A DNA stretch of 64,000 nucleotides from Acetobacter musti (GTDB lineage: Bacteria; Pseudomonadota; Alphaproteobacteria; Acetobacterales; Acetobacteraceae), in contig NZ_WOTB01000002.1 in NCBI RefSeq assembly GCF_011516835.1, positions 62,001 through 126,000 of the forward strand, read 5' to 3'. This document shows positions 20,899-30,139 of the stretch, in pieces (positions within the stretch are counted from its first letter, which is position 1; the number at the start of each line of letters is the position of its first letter). The position numbers and the translations under genes were made by a program. Under the pieces are notes generated by a model that was not told the DNA's origin, did not search any database, and saw only the letters and a list, made by a program, of their open reading frames with translations.

Positions 20899-21123
20899 AT
20901 GCACATGAATAAAATCATTATTCTGCTTCAGAAAATATTCAGAACATCCGGAAGCATGGACAGGCCGGAAGATTACAGGCTTGGTCGCCTGTGGGACGCG
21001 GGGTGGACCGCATGTAACGAGGGACATAAACAATCCTCTGCTTCGTTTCTCATTGGAGATGAAAAAAGCGCCTGGCTCGCAGGCTGGCGAGCATCCGAAA
21101 ACATGTTCATGATCTGCTGGTAG
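20899..21123 (+). CDS. small protein resembling ribosome modulation factor (RMF)
   Basis: A 74-residue protein. Its C-terminal part aligns without gaps to the pattern of RMF as I recall it: RLGRLWDAGWTA, then G four residues on, then SAWLAGWRA. From GWTA to SAW the spacing equals that of GYQA to SQW in E. coli RMF, and G, A, G, S, W, L, G, W, R coincide. RMF binds 30S ribosomes and promotes inactive 100S dimers in stationary phase. The Cys-Pro segment of RMF is absent and there is a 20-residue N-terminal extension (MHMNKIIILLQKIFRTSGS). ATG 20905 is an alternative start. It sits alone in AT-rich DNA. Function is inferred. Confidence 0.6.
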   Translation: MHMNKIIILLQKIFRTSGSMDRPEDYRLGRLWDAGWTACNEGHKQSSASFLIGDEKSAWLAGWRASENMFMICW

Positions 21124-22408
21124 GGTTCACGCGTATAAGCTTCCTGGCGACTTTGCCCGCCAGGGAAAGCGGAACGGGCAGCAGTCATATGCAATCTCTG
21201 CCAGACGGCAGGCATCTGCTCCGGCTGATCCGCCCTGTTCAAACGATGAGTCATTCTTTTTTGTAGAAATCCGGAGAATATAGATATCAGTCCCGGAAGC
21301 CGGCTACCGGCGAAATGATAATTGATTTGTCCGGATTCTGAATGATGTAAACTTACCCTGTGCATCCTGATGTTTCAGTGTAACGAGCTGATTTCATCGA
21401 TATTCTTATCATAAGTTAAAGTTAATCAGGAAATCCGCACGAATAATGGTTGTGCGGTTCTGTCTGATAAATTGCATGACTGCCGTTTCTATGGTTTTCT
21501 ACAGACAGATCAGGCGAGATTACTGCGGTGGTTATTAATCAGGAACGAATATCAGTCGTGTAGCCACGCGGCTTGCTATCCAGGCGACGTTCAGATCGGA
21601 GTTGTCGCGTCGAATAGTTTTTGTTTTCGCCATCCGGCGTACTGAACGCGATCAATGGCCGGAACATCGAAGCTGGTGGTGATGTTGCCAGATAAGATGC
21701 TGATGGCATGGCACATTGATGCTCCGGAACATACCTGAACAGGTTGCGCAAATGTTACTTCAGATAATTCGATGGAATCGTCACTTCCGTTGCGGTCTCC
21801 GGGGTGATTATTTTGTCGAAGGCCATTGTTTCTGTGCAGCCCATATAGAGCCGTGATCTTCAGTTCAGATTTAACCAGTAATGCATCTTATTTTAACGTA
21901 TATTCCCCCGACGATCTTCTTTGAAAAGTCAGAATCTTAATTATTATATAATGAGTTATCCGCGACGTTATCTTCATCTGTCTTTGCAGAAACAGATGTC
22001 CGGATGGGAATGGCAATCGTATCAGTCACATTGCCACTTACCTGCAATACCTGCTGTTCCTCTGTTTGCTGATGTTCCACTACGTGGAATGGGGCTGAGT
22101 GACGAGCCGGTCTGGCTATGGCAGGCACTCACACACAGTCGTTACTCTCCAGCCTTCCTGCTTTTTCGTCGTAAGCCACAACGTCTGCATTTCTTCCGAT
22201 GATACCGGGCGTATCCTGACACAACCGTTTCCTGTCAGGATTTTGCTCTCCGATTTATCTGATTATTAACCTGCCTATTTTAACATCCTGAAGATGCTGC
22301 AGAGGTGATTTTTCCGCAAATTTACGCGGAAACGTGCCGGTTCTGGAGCCTGAATACCGATTCCCGGTTTGTGGTCCGGTGAATGATGCTGCGCAGTTCG
22401 GAGTGTGG
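21124..22408. other. long AT-rich interval, no supported gene
   Basis: Nearly 1.3 kb without a convincing gene, which is unusual for this compact genome. Frames at minus 21539-21751, plus 21921-22202 and minus 21937-22128 lack recognisable motifs and good ribosome binding sites. The 3' end should hold the promoter for the flagellar genes that follow; no sigma-54 or sigma-28 consensus could be assigned with confidence. Confidence 0.5.
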
Positions 22409-22882
22409 ATGGCGGAAGAAGCTGAATCGGACGGCGCGCCTGCGCCGTCTGCCGGGAAGAAAAAAAAGCTCGTGCCTCTCGTGGGCGCTGTCATTGGCGT
22501 GCTGGCGCTTGGCGGCGGCGGCTGGTTCTATAAGCAGCATAAACCAAAGGTTGTGAAGCCGAAGACGGAACAGGTGCAGCAGGAGCCGTTCCTCGTTGAC
22601 ATCCCGACTGTTATTTCAAATCTTGACAGCTCTTCCGGTCGCCCCGTGTTTGTAAAAATTACCGCCAGGCTTCAGGTCGCCGGTGCCCAGCCGTCTCAGG
22701 TTCAGGCACAGATTCCTGAAATCCAGAATATTTTTCAGACCTATCTTCATGAAAGTACGCAGACCGATCTGAGTGGTAACGGTATTTACAGGTTGCGGGA
22801 GGCAATGCTGGACCGGATTGCAGTTCAGCTCGCCCCGATTGAGGTGAGGGATCTCCTGTTCACGGAGTTCCTGATCCAATGA
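22409..22882 (+). CDS. fliL: flagellar basal-body-associated protein FliL
   Basis: A 157-residue single-pass inner-membrane protein. ATG 22409 has GGAG five bases upstream. An acidic/Ala N-terminus is followed by a KKKKL stop-transfer region, a membrane segment (VGAVIGVLALGGGGWFY) and a periplasmic domain. The domain carries the FliL pattern FLVDIPTVISNLDS, VKITARLQV and the C-terminal VRDLLFTEFLIQ. FliL surrounds the stator and affects motor torque. Its stop overlaps the fliM start (ATGA), so the two are translationally coupled. Confidence 0.9.
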   Translation: MAEEAESDGAPAPSAGKKKKLVPLVGAVIGVLALGGGGWFYKQHKPKVVKPKTEQVQQEPFLVDIPTVISNLDSSSGRPVFVKITARLQVAGAQPSQVQAQIPEIQNIFQTYLHESTQTDLSGNGIYRLREAMLDRIAVQLAPIEVRDLLFTEFLIQ

Positions 22883-24009
22883 GTGAGGCTCAGGGCAGTC
22901 TGAATGGCGCTATTCCGCGGCCAGGACCAACGGCGTCCCTTCGTGATCTGGAGAATGCGGATTTTGACGGGCGCAGTCCAGGCCCAGTTGCGGGCGATAT
23001 GGATACGACAGAGGACGAGCATGTCCTCGATCAGGCTGAGATCGACAGTATTCTCGGCAACGCGTTTATGTCCGGCGATCTTGAGGAGAGTACGAGCGGG
23101 CTTGAAAGGATTATCGGCTCGGGGCTGGTAACGTATGAGCGCCTGCCCATGCTGGAGGTGGTGTTTGACCGCCTGATGCGAATTGTCTCGACAACTCTTC
23201 GTAATTTTACGAACGATAATGTTGACGTGTCGATAGACGGCATCAGTTCGATGCGGTTTGGTGATTATCTCAATTCAGCACCGGCGTCCTGTATTTTTGC
23301 GGTCTTTAAAGCCGAAGAATGGGAAAATTACGGGCTGATGGTCGTTGACTCGGCTCTGACCTACTCAATGGTCGATGTCCTTCTCGGTGGCGCGCGTAAT
23401 CCGCGCCCTCTGAATGTCGAAGGCCGGCTGCACACCACAATTGAACGGTCCCTGATTGAAAAGATGGTGCGTCTGGTTCTGGCCGATCTGAGTATCGGTT
23501 TTGATCCCATCTGCGCAGTGAATTTCAGATTTGAGCGCCTGGAGATCAGCTCCCGGTTTGCTGCGATCTGCCGCGCCTCGAATGCGGTATTTCTGGCCCG
23601 GATGCGTGTCGAAATGGATGATCGGGGCGGCAACATTGATGTTCTGCTCCCGTACGCGACGCTTGAACCCGTGAGGGATCTGCTCCTGCAGCAGTTCATG
23701 GGCGAGAAATTTGGCAGGGATTCGATCTGGGAGACGCATCTTGCTGAGAAGCTGCGCGACACCGACGTGCAGCTGGAAGCTGTTCTCGGAGAACAGACAA
23801 TGAAGCTTTCCGAGATTGTGGATCTGAAGCCAGGCTCGGTCATCGTTCTCGAACACCAGCTTGAGCAGCCTGTCAGCCTGCGCTGCGGACAGATTGAAAT
23901 GTTTACCGGCAAGGTCGGGCGAAAGAAAGAAAATATGGCCATCCGGATCGAGGAAGACCTGATGGCTGTGCGTCAGCTTATTGGGACGCCTGAGGGATTG
24001 TACTCGTAG
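22879..24009 (+). CDS. fliM: flagellar motor switch protein FliM
   Basis: A 376-residue C-ring protein that binds phospho-CheY and sets rotation direction. A CheY-binding-like motif LDQAEIDSILG is near residues 50-60, after an extended Gly/Pro-rich N-terminus that is longer than in E. coli FliM. The middle domain includes NVDVSIDGISSMRFGDYLNS and MVDVLLGGARNPRPL, and the C-terminal SpoA domain contains LKPGSVIVLEHQLEQPVSL and FTGKVGRKKENMAIRIEE. It overlaps fliL by 4 bases and is followed after 14 bases by the DUF6468 gene. Confidence 0.95.
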   Translation: MSEAQGSLNGAIPRPGPTASLRDLENADFDGRSPGPVAGDMDTTEDEHVLDQAEIDSILGNAFMSGDLEESTSGLERIIGSGLVTYERLPMLEVVFDRLMRIVSTTLRNFTNDNVDVSIDGISSMRFGDYLNSAPASCIFAVFKAEEWENYGLMVVDSALTYSMVDVLLGGARNPRPLNVEGRLHTTIERSLIEKMVRLVLADLSIGFDPICAVNFRFERLEISSRFAAICRASNAVFLARMRVEMDDRGGNIDVLLPYATLEPVRDLLLQQFMGEKFGRDSIWETHLAEKLRDTDVQLEAVLGEQTMKLSEIVDLKPGSVIVLEHQLEQPVSLRCGQIEMFTGKVGRKKENMAIRIEEDLMAVRQLIGTPEGLYS

Positions 24010-24023
24010 GGTGGAGATATTTC

Positions 24024-24629
24024 ATGACGACGTTTGAATATTGTATGGAATTTATTCTCTGTATTCTCCTTATCGCAGGAATTTTTTATAGTATTTATCT
24101 TGGTCGTGCGCTGGCTGTCCTGCGTCGTGACCGACGCGAACTGGCTGATCTGGTGGCGAAACTGGATGAGAGCGGGCGCCGGGCTGAAGACGGAGTGGAG
24201 AAACTGCAGACGGCGGGAGATGTCAGCGGTCGCGCGCTCGGACGGATGATCGATCAGTCCCGCATGCTGCACAGCGAACTTGAGGCGCTGTCCGAACGGG
24301 CGGATTCGATTGCAGGACGGCTGGATGGGCTGGTTCGTCAGAGCAACCGGCAGATGCCGAAAGCAAGAACGGGGTCTGCAGAGAGTGTTCAGATGCCGGC
24401 TGATCACGAGACCGTGCCGCCATTCGAGGGCATAACTCCTTCCTGGAGCGGTAACGCAGATGCTGCGATGCTGCCAGTCAGTTCAGAAAAACCGGCCAGC
24501 CCAAAGTTCACCGGCGTCCAGTCGCCCGGTACGCAGGAATCCATTCCTTCTCTTCGGCCTTATGAACAGCGCTCCCGGCAACGCACGGCGGCGGAACAGG
24601 ACCTGATCCGGGCATTACGGATGGGATGA
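24024..24629 (+). CDS. DUF6468-like flagellar-locus membrane protein
   Basis: A 201-residue protein with one N-terminal membrane segment (CMEFILCILLIAGIFYSIYL), then a long charged coiled-coil helix (RRDRRELADLVAKLDESGRR through SERADSIAGRLDGLVRQ) and a Pro/Ser-rich tail ending in TAAEQDLIRALRMG. Proteins of this shape, encoded between fliM and motE in alphaproteobacteria, are known as DUF6468 and are thought to act in flagellar assembly or placement. It lies 14 bases after fliM and almost touches the next gene, so it is part of the operon. Confidence 0.75.
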   Translation: MTTFEYCMEFILCILLIAGIFYSIYLGRALAVLRRDRRELADLVAKLDESGRRAEDGVEKLQTAGDVSGRALGRMIDQSRMLHSELEALSERADSIAGRLDGLVRQSNRQMPKARTGSAESVQMPADHETVPPFEGITPSWSGNADAAMLPVSSEKPASPKFTGVQSPGTQESIPSLRPYEQRSRQRTAAEQDLIRALRMG

Positions 24630-24630
24630 T

Positions 24631-25395
24631 ATGATGCGGAAAATTTCGTTTCCACGCATTTTTCAGCTGTCCGCATGTCTAATGGGCGGTGTGTTCTGTC
24701 TTAAGGCGTATCTGCTGACGAGTTCTCTCCTGCTTGCGAATACGCCGGAAGGGGCTGCAGTGCAGGCACCAGAAACAGGCCCCGCGACCGGTAAGGGCGG
24801 AAGTGCCGGACACGATAGCACTTCACAGCCTGCTCAGTCTGGTCAGAGTAATGCTAAAATGCCTGACAAGAAGGCGACTGCAGATAAGGGGGCGAATCCA
24901 TGTGCTGACGGGACGACATGTGTGGGGCAGGTCAGTAAACCTGAACTGGATGTCGATCACAGGGCCGACGCGGCACGACAGGCGATTCTGGCGGATCTGG
25001 CAGGACGGACGCATGAACTCGATCAGGAGTCCCGCAGACTGGAAGACATGAAGCGGACGATTGAGGCATCACAAGCCGTTCTGGATGGACGGTTGCAGAA
25101 ATATTCGCAGGAACAGTCGAATATCATGGCGGCCTCAAGGCAGCAGAAGCAGCTCAGCGACGCGGATATCGATCGTCTGGTAAAAATATACGAGTCCATG
25201 GCGCCCCGGGATGCAGCTTCTATTTTCAATGTACTGGATTTCCAGGTTGTGGTGCCGGTCATGACGAAAATGAATCCGCGCAAGGCATCAGCGATTCTGG
25301 CGGGCATGACGCCTGAGCGTGCAATGATGGCGACGCAGCTTCTGGCTGGAGTTCCCCGGAAAGGAGGGGTGGTGCGGGCAGGCACAAACGGTTAA
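24631..25395 (+). CDS. MotE-like flagellar protein
   Basis: A 254-residue protein with an N-terminal membrane or signal segment (IFQLSACLMGGVFCLKAYLL), a Gly/Ser/Lys-rich linker to about residue 105, a coiled coil (ILADLAGRTHELDQESRRLE) and a C-terminal MgtE-N-like domain: LVKIYESMAPRDAASIFNVL, MTKMNPRKASAILAGMTPE. This arrangement matches alphaproteobacterial MotE, a periplasmic chaperone that stabilises MotC for the flagellar motor. It follows the DUF6468 gene by one base. Confidence 0.8.
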   Translation: MMRKISFPRIFQLSACLMGGVFCLKAYLLTSSLLLANTPEGAAVQAPETGPATGKGGSAGHDSTSQPAQSGQSNAKMPDKKATADKGANPCADGTTCVGQVSKPELDVDHRADAARQAILADLAGRTHELDQESRRLEDMKRTIEASQAVLDGRLQKYSQEQSNIMAASRQQKQLSDADIDRLVKIYESMAPRDAASIFNVLDFQVVVPVMTKMNPRKASAILAGMTPERAMMATQLLAGVPRKGGVVRAGTNG

Positions 25396-25474
25396 ATTTA
25401 TTCACTTTTCGTAAGATATTATTTTCAGAACCGCCGCACTGCATCTGTGCGGGAGGCAGAATTAAGGACTGGGT

Positions 25475-28153
25475 GTGCGGACGAGACTTCCTTTGACAGT
25501 GTGTGTCGCGACAGGTCTTGGCGGTTTACCCTTTTTTTTCGCCAGTGCTTTTGGTCAGGTTACTGATGTCGGTACTGGTATTCCGCCTGCAGCTGAAAAT
25601 GTGCCTGCAGTCGTTTCCGCTCCCGCCACTCCGCACCATTCCCGTCAGCATTTCCGGACTGCGAAAAGGAAAACAGCAGCGGCGAAAGTTCACCCCGGAT
25701 CTGCGACGGACTCTGGCATTACGGCAGATGAACAGAATGTCACGCAGGGCTCTGGCGCGCTGCCATCCGGCTGGCAGCAGGAGCGCATCGGCGTGCAGGC
25801 TGACGGCGACGCGGAAGGGCAGCCGGGCAAACCGCCATTACGGAATGCGTCTTCTTCCACGCCTCAGTCGAAAGGAGCGTCGTCCGGTGGAAATACAGAG
25901 ACGCCACCTCCTTCCGCAACGCAGGCGACCGCGAATGAAGGGCATGTCAGTACGCCGGTGACGGCTCAGGTCAGCAAAATCTTTCTTCCAACAGGTGACG
26001 ATGCCGGAATTGCTGCGTTCTGGTCACGAAATGACATGATCATTTTATCCGATCATGTAACGCACATGGATGCGAGTGCGCTTCGGGATACGGGACCATT
26101 TGCGTCTGTAGCGGTGCGGACCATGGGCGACATGACTGCCGTTACCTTTCATTTCGAAAACCGGCATGAACTGACGCTCAGCAAGCAGCCTGGAGGGTGG
26201 ATACTGGCATTGTCGCCGGACGATGTCGGGAAAGTCCGGGCCCGCATCACATCGCAGGAGAAAGATGGCGGCATTCTTTATCCGATGTCCCGGCCGGGTC
26301 GGATTGTGCCGTTTACGGATCCGTCCTCGGGCGCGCGCCTCCTCGTTGCAACGTCGTCAGTTGGATTTCCAGGTCCGCGCCTGCCGCGACGGCATGTAGG
26401 CTATGAACTCTGGCCGTCTGTGCAGGGACTGGTTTTCGCGGTGGAATCCGATCAGATCGAACTCCGCGACGGGGATGGCGGACCATTTCTCGACGTAGTC
26501 GGCGAAGGAGCAGTTCCGCTTGCCAGCGCCGCCTCCGGGCAGGCCACGGATGACAGAGTTGACTGGTCCTGGCTGGGCCTGAGATCACTTCCTCCGGAAA
26601 CCCTGCGCGAGGATTATCGCCGGCACTGGACGCAGGCTGCCATGTTGCCGCCTGACAGCCGGACAGATGCACGTCTCGCCGCGGCACGATCCGCCTTTGC
26701 GCTGGGTGACGCGCATAATGCGAGGGCCATTCTTGCAACGGCGATTCAGGATAATCCCGAACTCGCAATGCTTCCGAATGTCGCATTTCTGCAAGCTGCA
26801 TCTGAACTTCTTGCAGGCAACACAGCGGGGGCGTCAGCGCTTGAAAGCGCCGATACCGGAGCGGACGGGGCGCTCTGGCGCGGCCTTTATATGGAGCGGG
26901 CCGGCAAGGACCCCGCAGGCGCAGCGGCTCTTCTGGCGCAGGGTTACTCCCGGCTGACAGATTATCCCGCAACACTGCGGAACAGGCTGCAACCGGAAGC
27001 GGCTACTTTCATTGCGCAATACGGGTCAGATCAGGATCTGTCTGTCCTGTCGCCTGTGCCGGATGCGCCGGCTTTTGCGGCAGTGCGGGCATTCATGCAA
27101 CTCAGGGCCGGTGATCAGGCGAAGGCTCTTACAGCCTTTCAGGCGATGGCGAAACAGAAAGATCCGGTCATAGCCGAAGCTGGCGGCGAGCAGTCGGTTG
27201 TATTGCGACAGGCGGCCGGGCAGATTTCTCCGGTCGAAGCGGCGCAGGCGTACGAACGTCTGCTTCCTGCCTCCCGTCTGGCCGGAAGAGAAGAGAATGT
27301 CCGGCGTGCGCTCGTCTCTTCCTGGATGAAGGCGGGAGAATGGGAAAAGGCACTTTCGGCGGCGGATGAGGAAATGCGGGTCTTCCCGGAAGGGCGTGAG
27401 GCAATGATGCCACAGGTCCAGGATATTCTTCTGCATCTGGCGGAGACGCCGGATAGCTCAGGCTCTCATCCGGCGGATGTTATCGACGCGGTCGCGCTGA
27501 TCGAGAGCCATATCGATCAGATTCCGGACAGCCCTGTAAAGGGACGCATTCTTGGCGGCCTTGGTGAGAAACTGCGGGGACTCGGACTGCCTGGTCGCGC
27601 CGCTCTGGCATTCGAGCGTGCCCTGCCGCTGGCGGACGATAATGCCCGCAGAGCGACTTGGGGTGGTGAACTTGCTCAGGTCGATATAGAGGCGCAGCGG
27701 CTGGGTCAGGCACGCAGAGCGCTCGACGAAACGGCGGATACCGGGGTTGGAGGAGATGTGGCGTCACGTCGCCGGGTAATCGCTGCGAGCCTGATGGTCC
27801 GGGAGGGAAACAGAGATCAGGCGTTGCAGATGCTTGCGCAGGATGAAACGGATCCGTCGCTCGATCTGCGTGGTCGTATTCTTGAAGAGCAGAAAAAATG
27901 GCCCGATGCAGTGCTCGTGGTCGGGCGGATGGCGACAAAGGATATTCCTGAGCAAGGCAGTCTGAACGACACGCAGCAGGATCTGACGGTCCGTCTGGCC
28001 ACCGACGCGGCGCGGGCCAGTGACTGGGAAACGCTGGACCGGCTGCGTGACTGGATCGGGCGACGTCATCTGTCGCCGGAACGGCAGAGAATTTTTGAGC
28101 TTCTCGTCACGTCTCCTGAGGAGGACATCAGGAAACGTCTCAACGGAGGGTGA
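25475..28153 (+). CDS. large secreted TPR-like protein of the flagellar locus
   Basis: An 892-residue protein starting at GTG 25475, six bases after AAGGA. Residues 1-28 form a signal peptide (VCVATGLGGLPFFFASAFG). Residues 30-170 are Pro/Ala/Thr/Gln-rich linker. Residues 170-300 are strand-rich (VSKIFLPTGDDAGIAAFWSR, ELTLSKQPGGWILALSPDD). From about 390 to the end it is helical with TPR-like pairs (DAHNARAILATAIQDNPELA, GLPGRAALAFERALPLADD). It follows motE by 79 bases. I know of no defined function; the position suggests a periplasmic flagellar or stator assembly factor. Confidence 0.7.
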   Translation: MRTRLPLTVCVATGLGGLPFFFASAFGQVTDVGTGIPPAAENVPAVVSAPATPHHSRQHFRTAKRKTAAAKVHPGSATDSGITADEQNVTQGSGALPSGWQQERIGVQADGDAEGQPGKPPLRNASSSTPQSKGASSGGNTETPPPSATQATANEGHVSTPVTAQVSKIFLPTGDDAGIAAFWSRNDMIILSDHVTHMDASALRDTGPFASVAVRTMGDMTAVTFHFENRHELTLSKQPGGWILALSPDDVGKVRARITSQEKDGGILYPMSRPGRIVPFTDPSSGARLLVATSSVGFPGPRLPRRHVGYELWPSVQGLVFAVESDQIELRDGDGGPFLDVVGEGAVPLASAASGQATDDRVDWSWLGLRSLPPETLREDYRRHWTQAAMLPPDSRTDARLAAARSAFALGDAHNARAILATAIQDNPELAMLPNVAFLQAASELLAGNTAGASALESADTGADGALWRGLYMERAGKDPAGAAALLAQGYSRLTDYPATLRNRLQPEAATFIAQYGSDQDLSVLSPVPDAPAFAAVRAFMQLRAGDQAKALTAFQAMAKQKDPVIAEAGGEQSVVLRQAAGQISPVEAAQAYERLLPASRLAGREENVRRALVSSWMKAGEWEKALSAADEEMRVFPEGREAMMPQVQDILLHLAETPDSSGSHPADVIDAVALIESHIDQIPDSPVKGRILGGLGEKLRGLGLPGRAALAFERALPLADDNARRATWGGELAQVDIEAQRLGQARRALDETADTGVGGDVASRRRVIAASLMVREGNRDQALQMLAQDETDPSLDLRGRILEEQKKWPDAVLVVGRMATKDIPEQGSLNDTQQDLTVRLATDAARASDWETLDRLRDWIGRRHLSPERQRIFELLVTSPEEDIRKRLNGG

Positions 28154-28459
28154 GTGTGCAGTACTCCGGATGGCAGCCATCCTTGTGTCGCCGGATGCAG
28201 TAACCAGAGTGTAAATTACCGTTTTCAGAGCTGCATTATGGCCCCGATCCGATAATCCGCTCATCTGCCAGAAGTCAGAAAGGCATGAAAAGAGCCGGAT
28301 TTTATGAAGATATTGAGGCAGAGCAGATGAAATCGGGCGCAGTACGCGACCGGGGTAAGAAAACTCTTGCACAGCCGGGTATGAGGCCCTATCAAGCGCT
28401 CTCCTGGCCCAAGGGGGCGTTTTCGCCCAACAGGCCGTCTGCTGGTTTGGGGGTACGTC
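28154..28459. other. leader region of speD, no gene
   Basis: About 300 bases. A compact hairpin GGGCG-TTTT-CGCCC lies at 28415-28428, 31 bases before the speD start, in a GC-rich stretch that could form a longer structured leader. No known riboswitch class was recognised. Confidence 0.4.
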
Positions 28460-28924
28460 ATGAACGCACTTGCTCAACTGGGGATGGTCTCGGAACTCCC
28501 GAGCAATAACCAGATTTCTCCCGTTGCGTCTTACTGTGAGGACGAACGGAAAGATTACTTTGTCGAACGGGACGGCGAAAAATTCGCTGGCACGCATCTG
28601 CTCATCGATCTGTGGGAGGCATCCAATCTGGATGATCCTGAGAAAATCGATGCGACGCTCTGCGAAGCGGCAATTGCTGCCGGCGCTACGATTCTTCACA
28701 GCCATTTCCATCATTTTACCCCGAATGGTGGTGTGTCGGGCGTTGTGGTTCTCGCTGAGAGCCATATCTCGATTCACACATGGCCAGAGCGGTCCTTCGC
28801 AGCTGTGGACATCTTTATGTGCGGTGCCTGCGACCCGAATCTGTCGATTCCGGTGATGCAGCGCCTGTTCCAGGCTGGACGTATCCTGGTCGATGAGCAG
28901 CGTCGCGGAAAAGTGTCGCTCTGA
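28460..28924 (+). CDS. speD: S-adenosylmethionine decarboxylase proenzyme
   Basis: A 154-residue pyruvoyl enzyme that decarboxylates S-adenosylmethionine to supply aminopropyl groups for spermidine. The self-cleavage site is Glu100-Ser101 in LAESHISIHTWPE; His106 and Cys121 (IFMCGACD) match the conserved processing and catalytic residues. KFAGTHLLIDLWEA marks the start of the core. The N-terminus has about 40 extra residues, rich in polar residues, before the core compared with short bacterial SpeD. The partner speE follows after a terminator-like hairpin. Confidence 0.94.
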   Translation: MNALAQLGMVSELPSNNQISPVASYCEDERKDYFVERDGEKFAGTHLLIDLWEASNLDDPEKIDATLCEAAIAAGATILHSHFHHFTPNGGVSGVVVLAESHISIHTWPERSFAAVDIFMCGACDPNLSIPVMQRLFQAGRILVDEQRRGKVSL

Positions 28925-28956
28925 GCAGAATATTCTGAAAGCGCGCGAACTGTATC

Positions 28957-28992
28957 CGGCCGGGTGATTACTTCACCCGGCCGTACTGTTTT
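28957..28992 (+). terminator. intrinsic terminator after speD
   Basis: CGGCCGGGTGA and TCACCCGGCCG form a perfect 11-base stem with a TTACT loop at 28957-28983, followed by TACTGTTTTCC. It should end or attenuate transcription between speD and speE. Confidence 0.8.
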
Positions 28993-29094
28993 CCTGATAT
29001 CTTCACATGACCGGAAAAGCACTTCCCGTCATGATGCGCTCTGTCACTTCCTGTCGGGATGATGCTGCGTCATTGTTTTCCGGAGAGATACATC

Positions 29095-29964
29095 ATGTCT
29101 GATACCTGGCTGAACGAAGGGCTGTATGACAGCTGGGGACAGCGGTTCCGCGTTCGCAAAGAGCTTGCGCATGTAAAAAGCCCCTTTCAGGACATCATTG
29201 TTTTTGAAAGCGATTCACATGGCCGCGTGCTTATGCTGGATGGCGTGGTACAGATCACGGAAGCGGATGAGTTCGTCTATCAGGAGATGCTGACGCACGT
29301 TCCGCTGTTTACGCATGCCGCGCCGAAAAACGTTCTTATCATCGGCGCAGGTGACGGCGGCGTCCTGCGCCGTGTGCTGGAACATAAGAGCGTTGAGCGC
29401 GCCGTGATGGTGGAAATCGATGGCGACGTCATCGAACTGTCAAAAAAGCATCTCCCCGGTATTGCCGGCGACGCCTGGAACGATCCGCGGGCTGATGTCA
29501 TTGTTGGTGACGGAATCGAATATGTTGCAAACGCGCCTGACGGTTCGTTCGATGTGATCATTGTCGACAGCACGGACCCGATCGGTGTTGGTGAGGTGCT
29601 GTTCACGGACTCCTTCTATCAGCATTGCGCGCGCATCCTCGGACCGGATGGCCTGATTGTGAATCAGTGCGGCGTGCCGTTCATGCAGGCCGATGAGCTG
29701 CGCGAGACGAGTCTGCGGCGGGCGAAATTCTTCCCGCATGTGTCCGCCTATGTCGCGGCGGTGCCGACTTATGTCGGCGGCTTCATGACACTCGGCATTG
29801 CCTGCAAAGGCGGCGATCCGACGGTGCAGGTTGTCGCAGCGGTTCGCGCGCGGGCAGAGCAGACGGGTATCCTCGGGGCGACGCAATACTGGACGCCGGA
29901 GATCCATGTCGGGTCGTTCTGCCTGCCGCCCTATATCGCGAAGCATCTTCCGACGAAAAAGTGA
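29095..29964 (+). CDS. speE: spermidine synthase
   Basis: A 289-residue aminopropyltransferase that makes spermidine from putrescine and decarboxylated S-adenosylmethionine. ATG 29095 is chosen for the GGAGAG box and the conserved start SDTWLNEGLYDSWGQRF. Motifs: LDGVVQITEADEFVYQEML, the nucleotide loop IIGAGDGGVLRR, VEIDGDVIELSK and the catalytic VDSTDPIGVGEVLF. It forms a two-gene polyamine unit with speD, though the hairpin between them suggests a second promoter or read-through. Confidence 0.95.
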   Translation: MSDTWLNEGLYDSWGQRFRVRKELAHVKSPFQDIIVFESDSHGRVLMLDGVVQITEADEFVYQEMLTHVPLFTHAAPKNVLIIGAGDGGVLRRVLEHKSVERAVMVEIDGDVIELSKKHLPGIAGDAWNDPRADVIVGDGIEYVANAPDGSFDVIIVDSTDPIGVGEVLFTDSFYQHCARILGPDGLIVNQCGVPFMQADELRETSLRRAKFFPHVSAYVAAVPTYVGGFMTLGIACKGGDPTVQVVAAVRARAEQTGILGATQYWTPEIHVGSFCLPPYIAKHLPTKK

Positions 29965-30139
29965 CGGAACTGTCCGTCATCAGCCTCCGGTTCTGACCCT
30001 GGGCAAACAGACGTCCCTCTCGGTCCCTGTCTGCCAGGCGGAACACAGGGTCCCTGAGCCTGTCGCTCCCGCCGGGACAGAGCCGGAATCCGCGAAAGAT
30101 TCGTTTGACAGCGGAATGACGGAATGCAAGATCAGAGCG

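Noticed and set aside
20086-22408. Integrated element with att site at tRNA-Lys
   Set aside because: No copy of the tRNA 3' end and no integrase gene were found, so only the compositional anomaly is reported.
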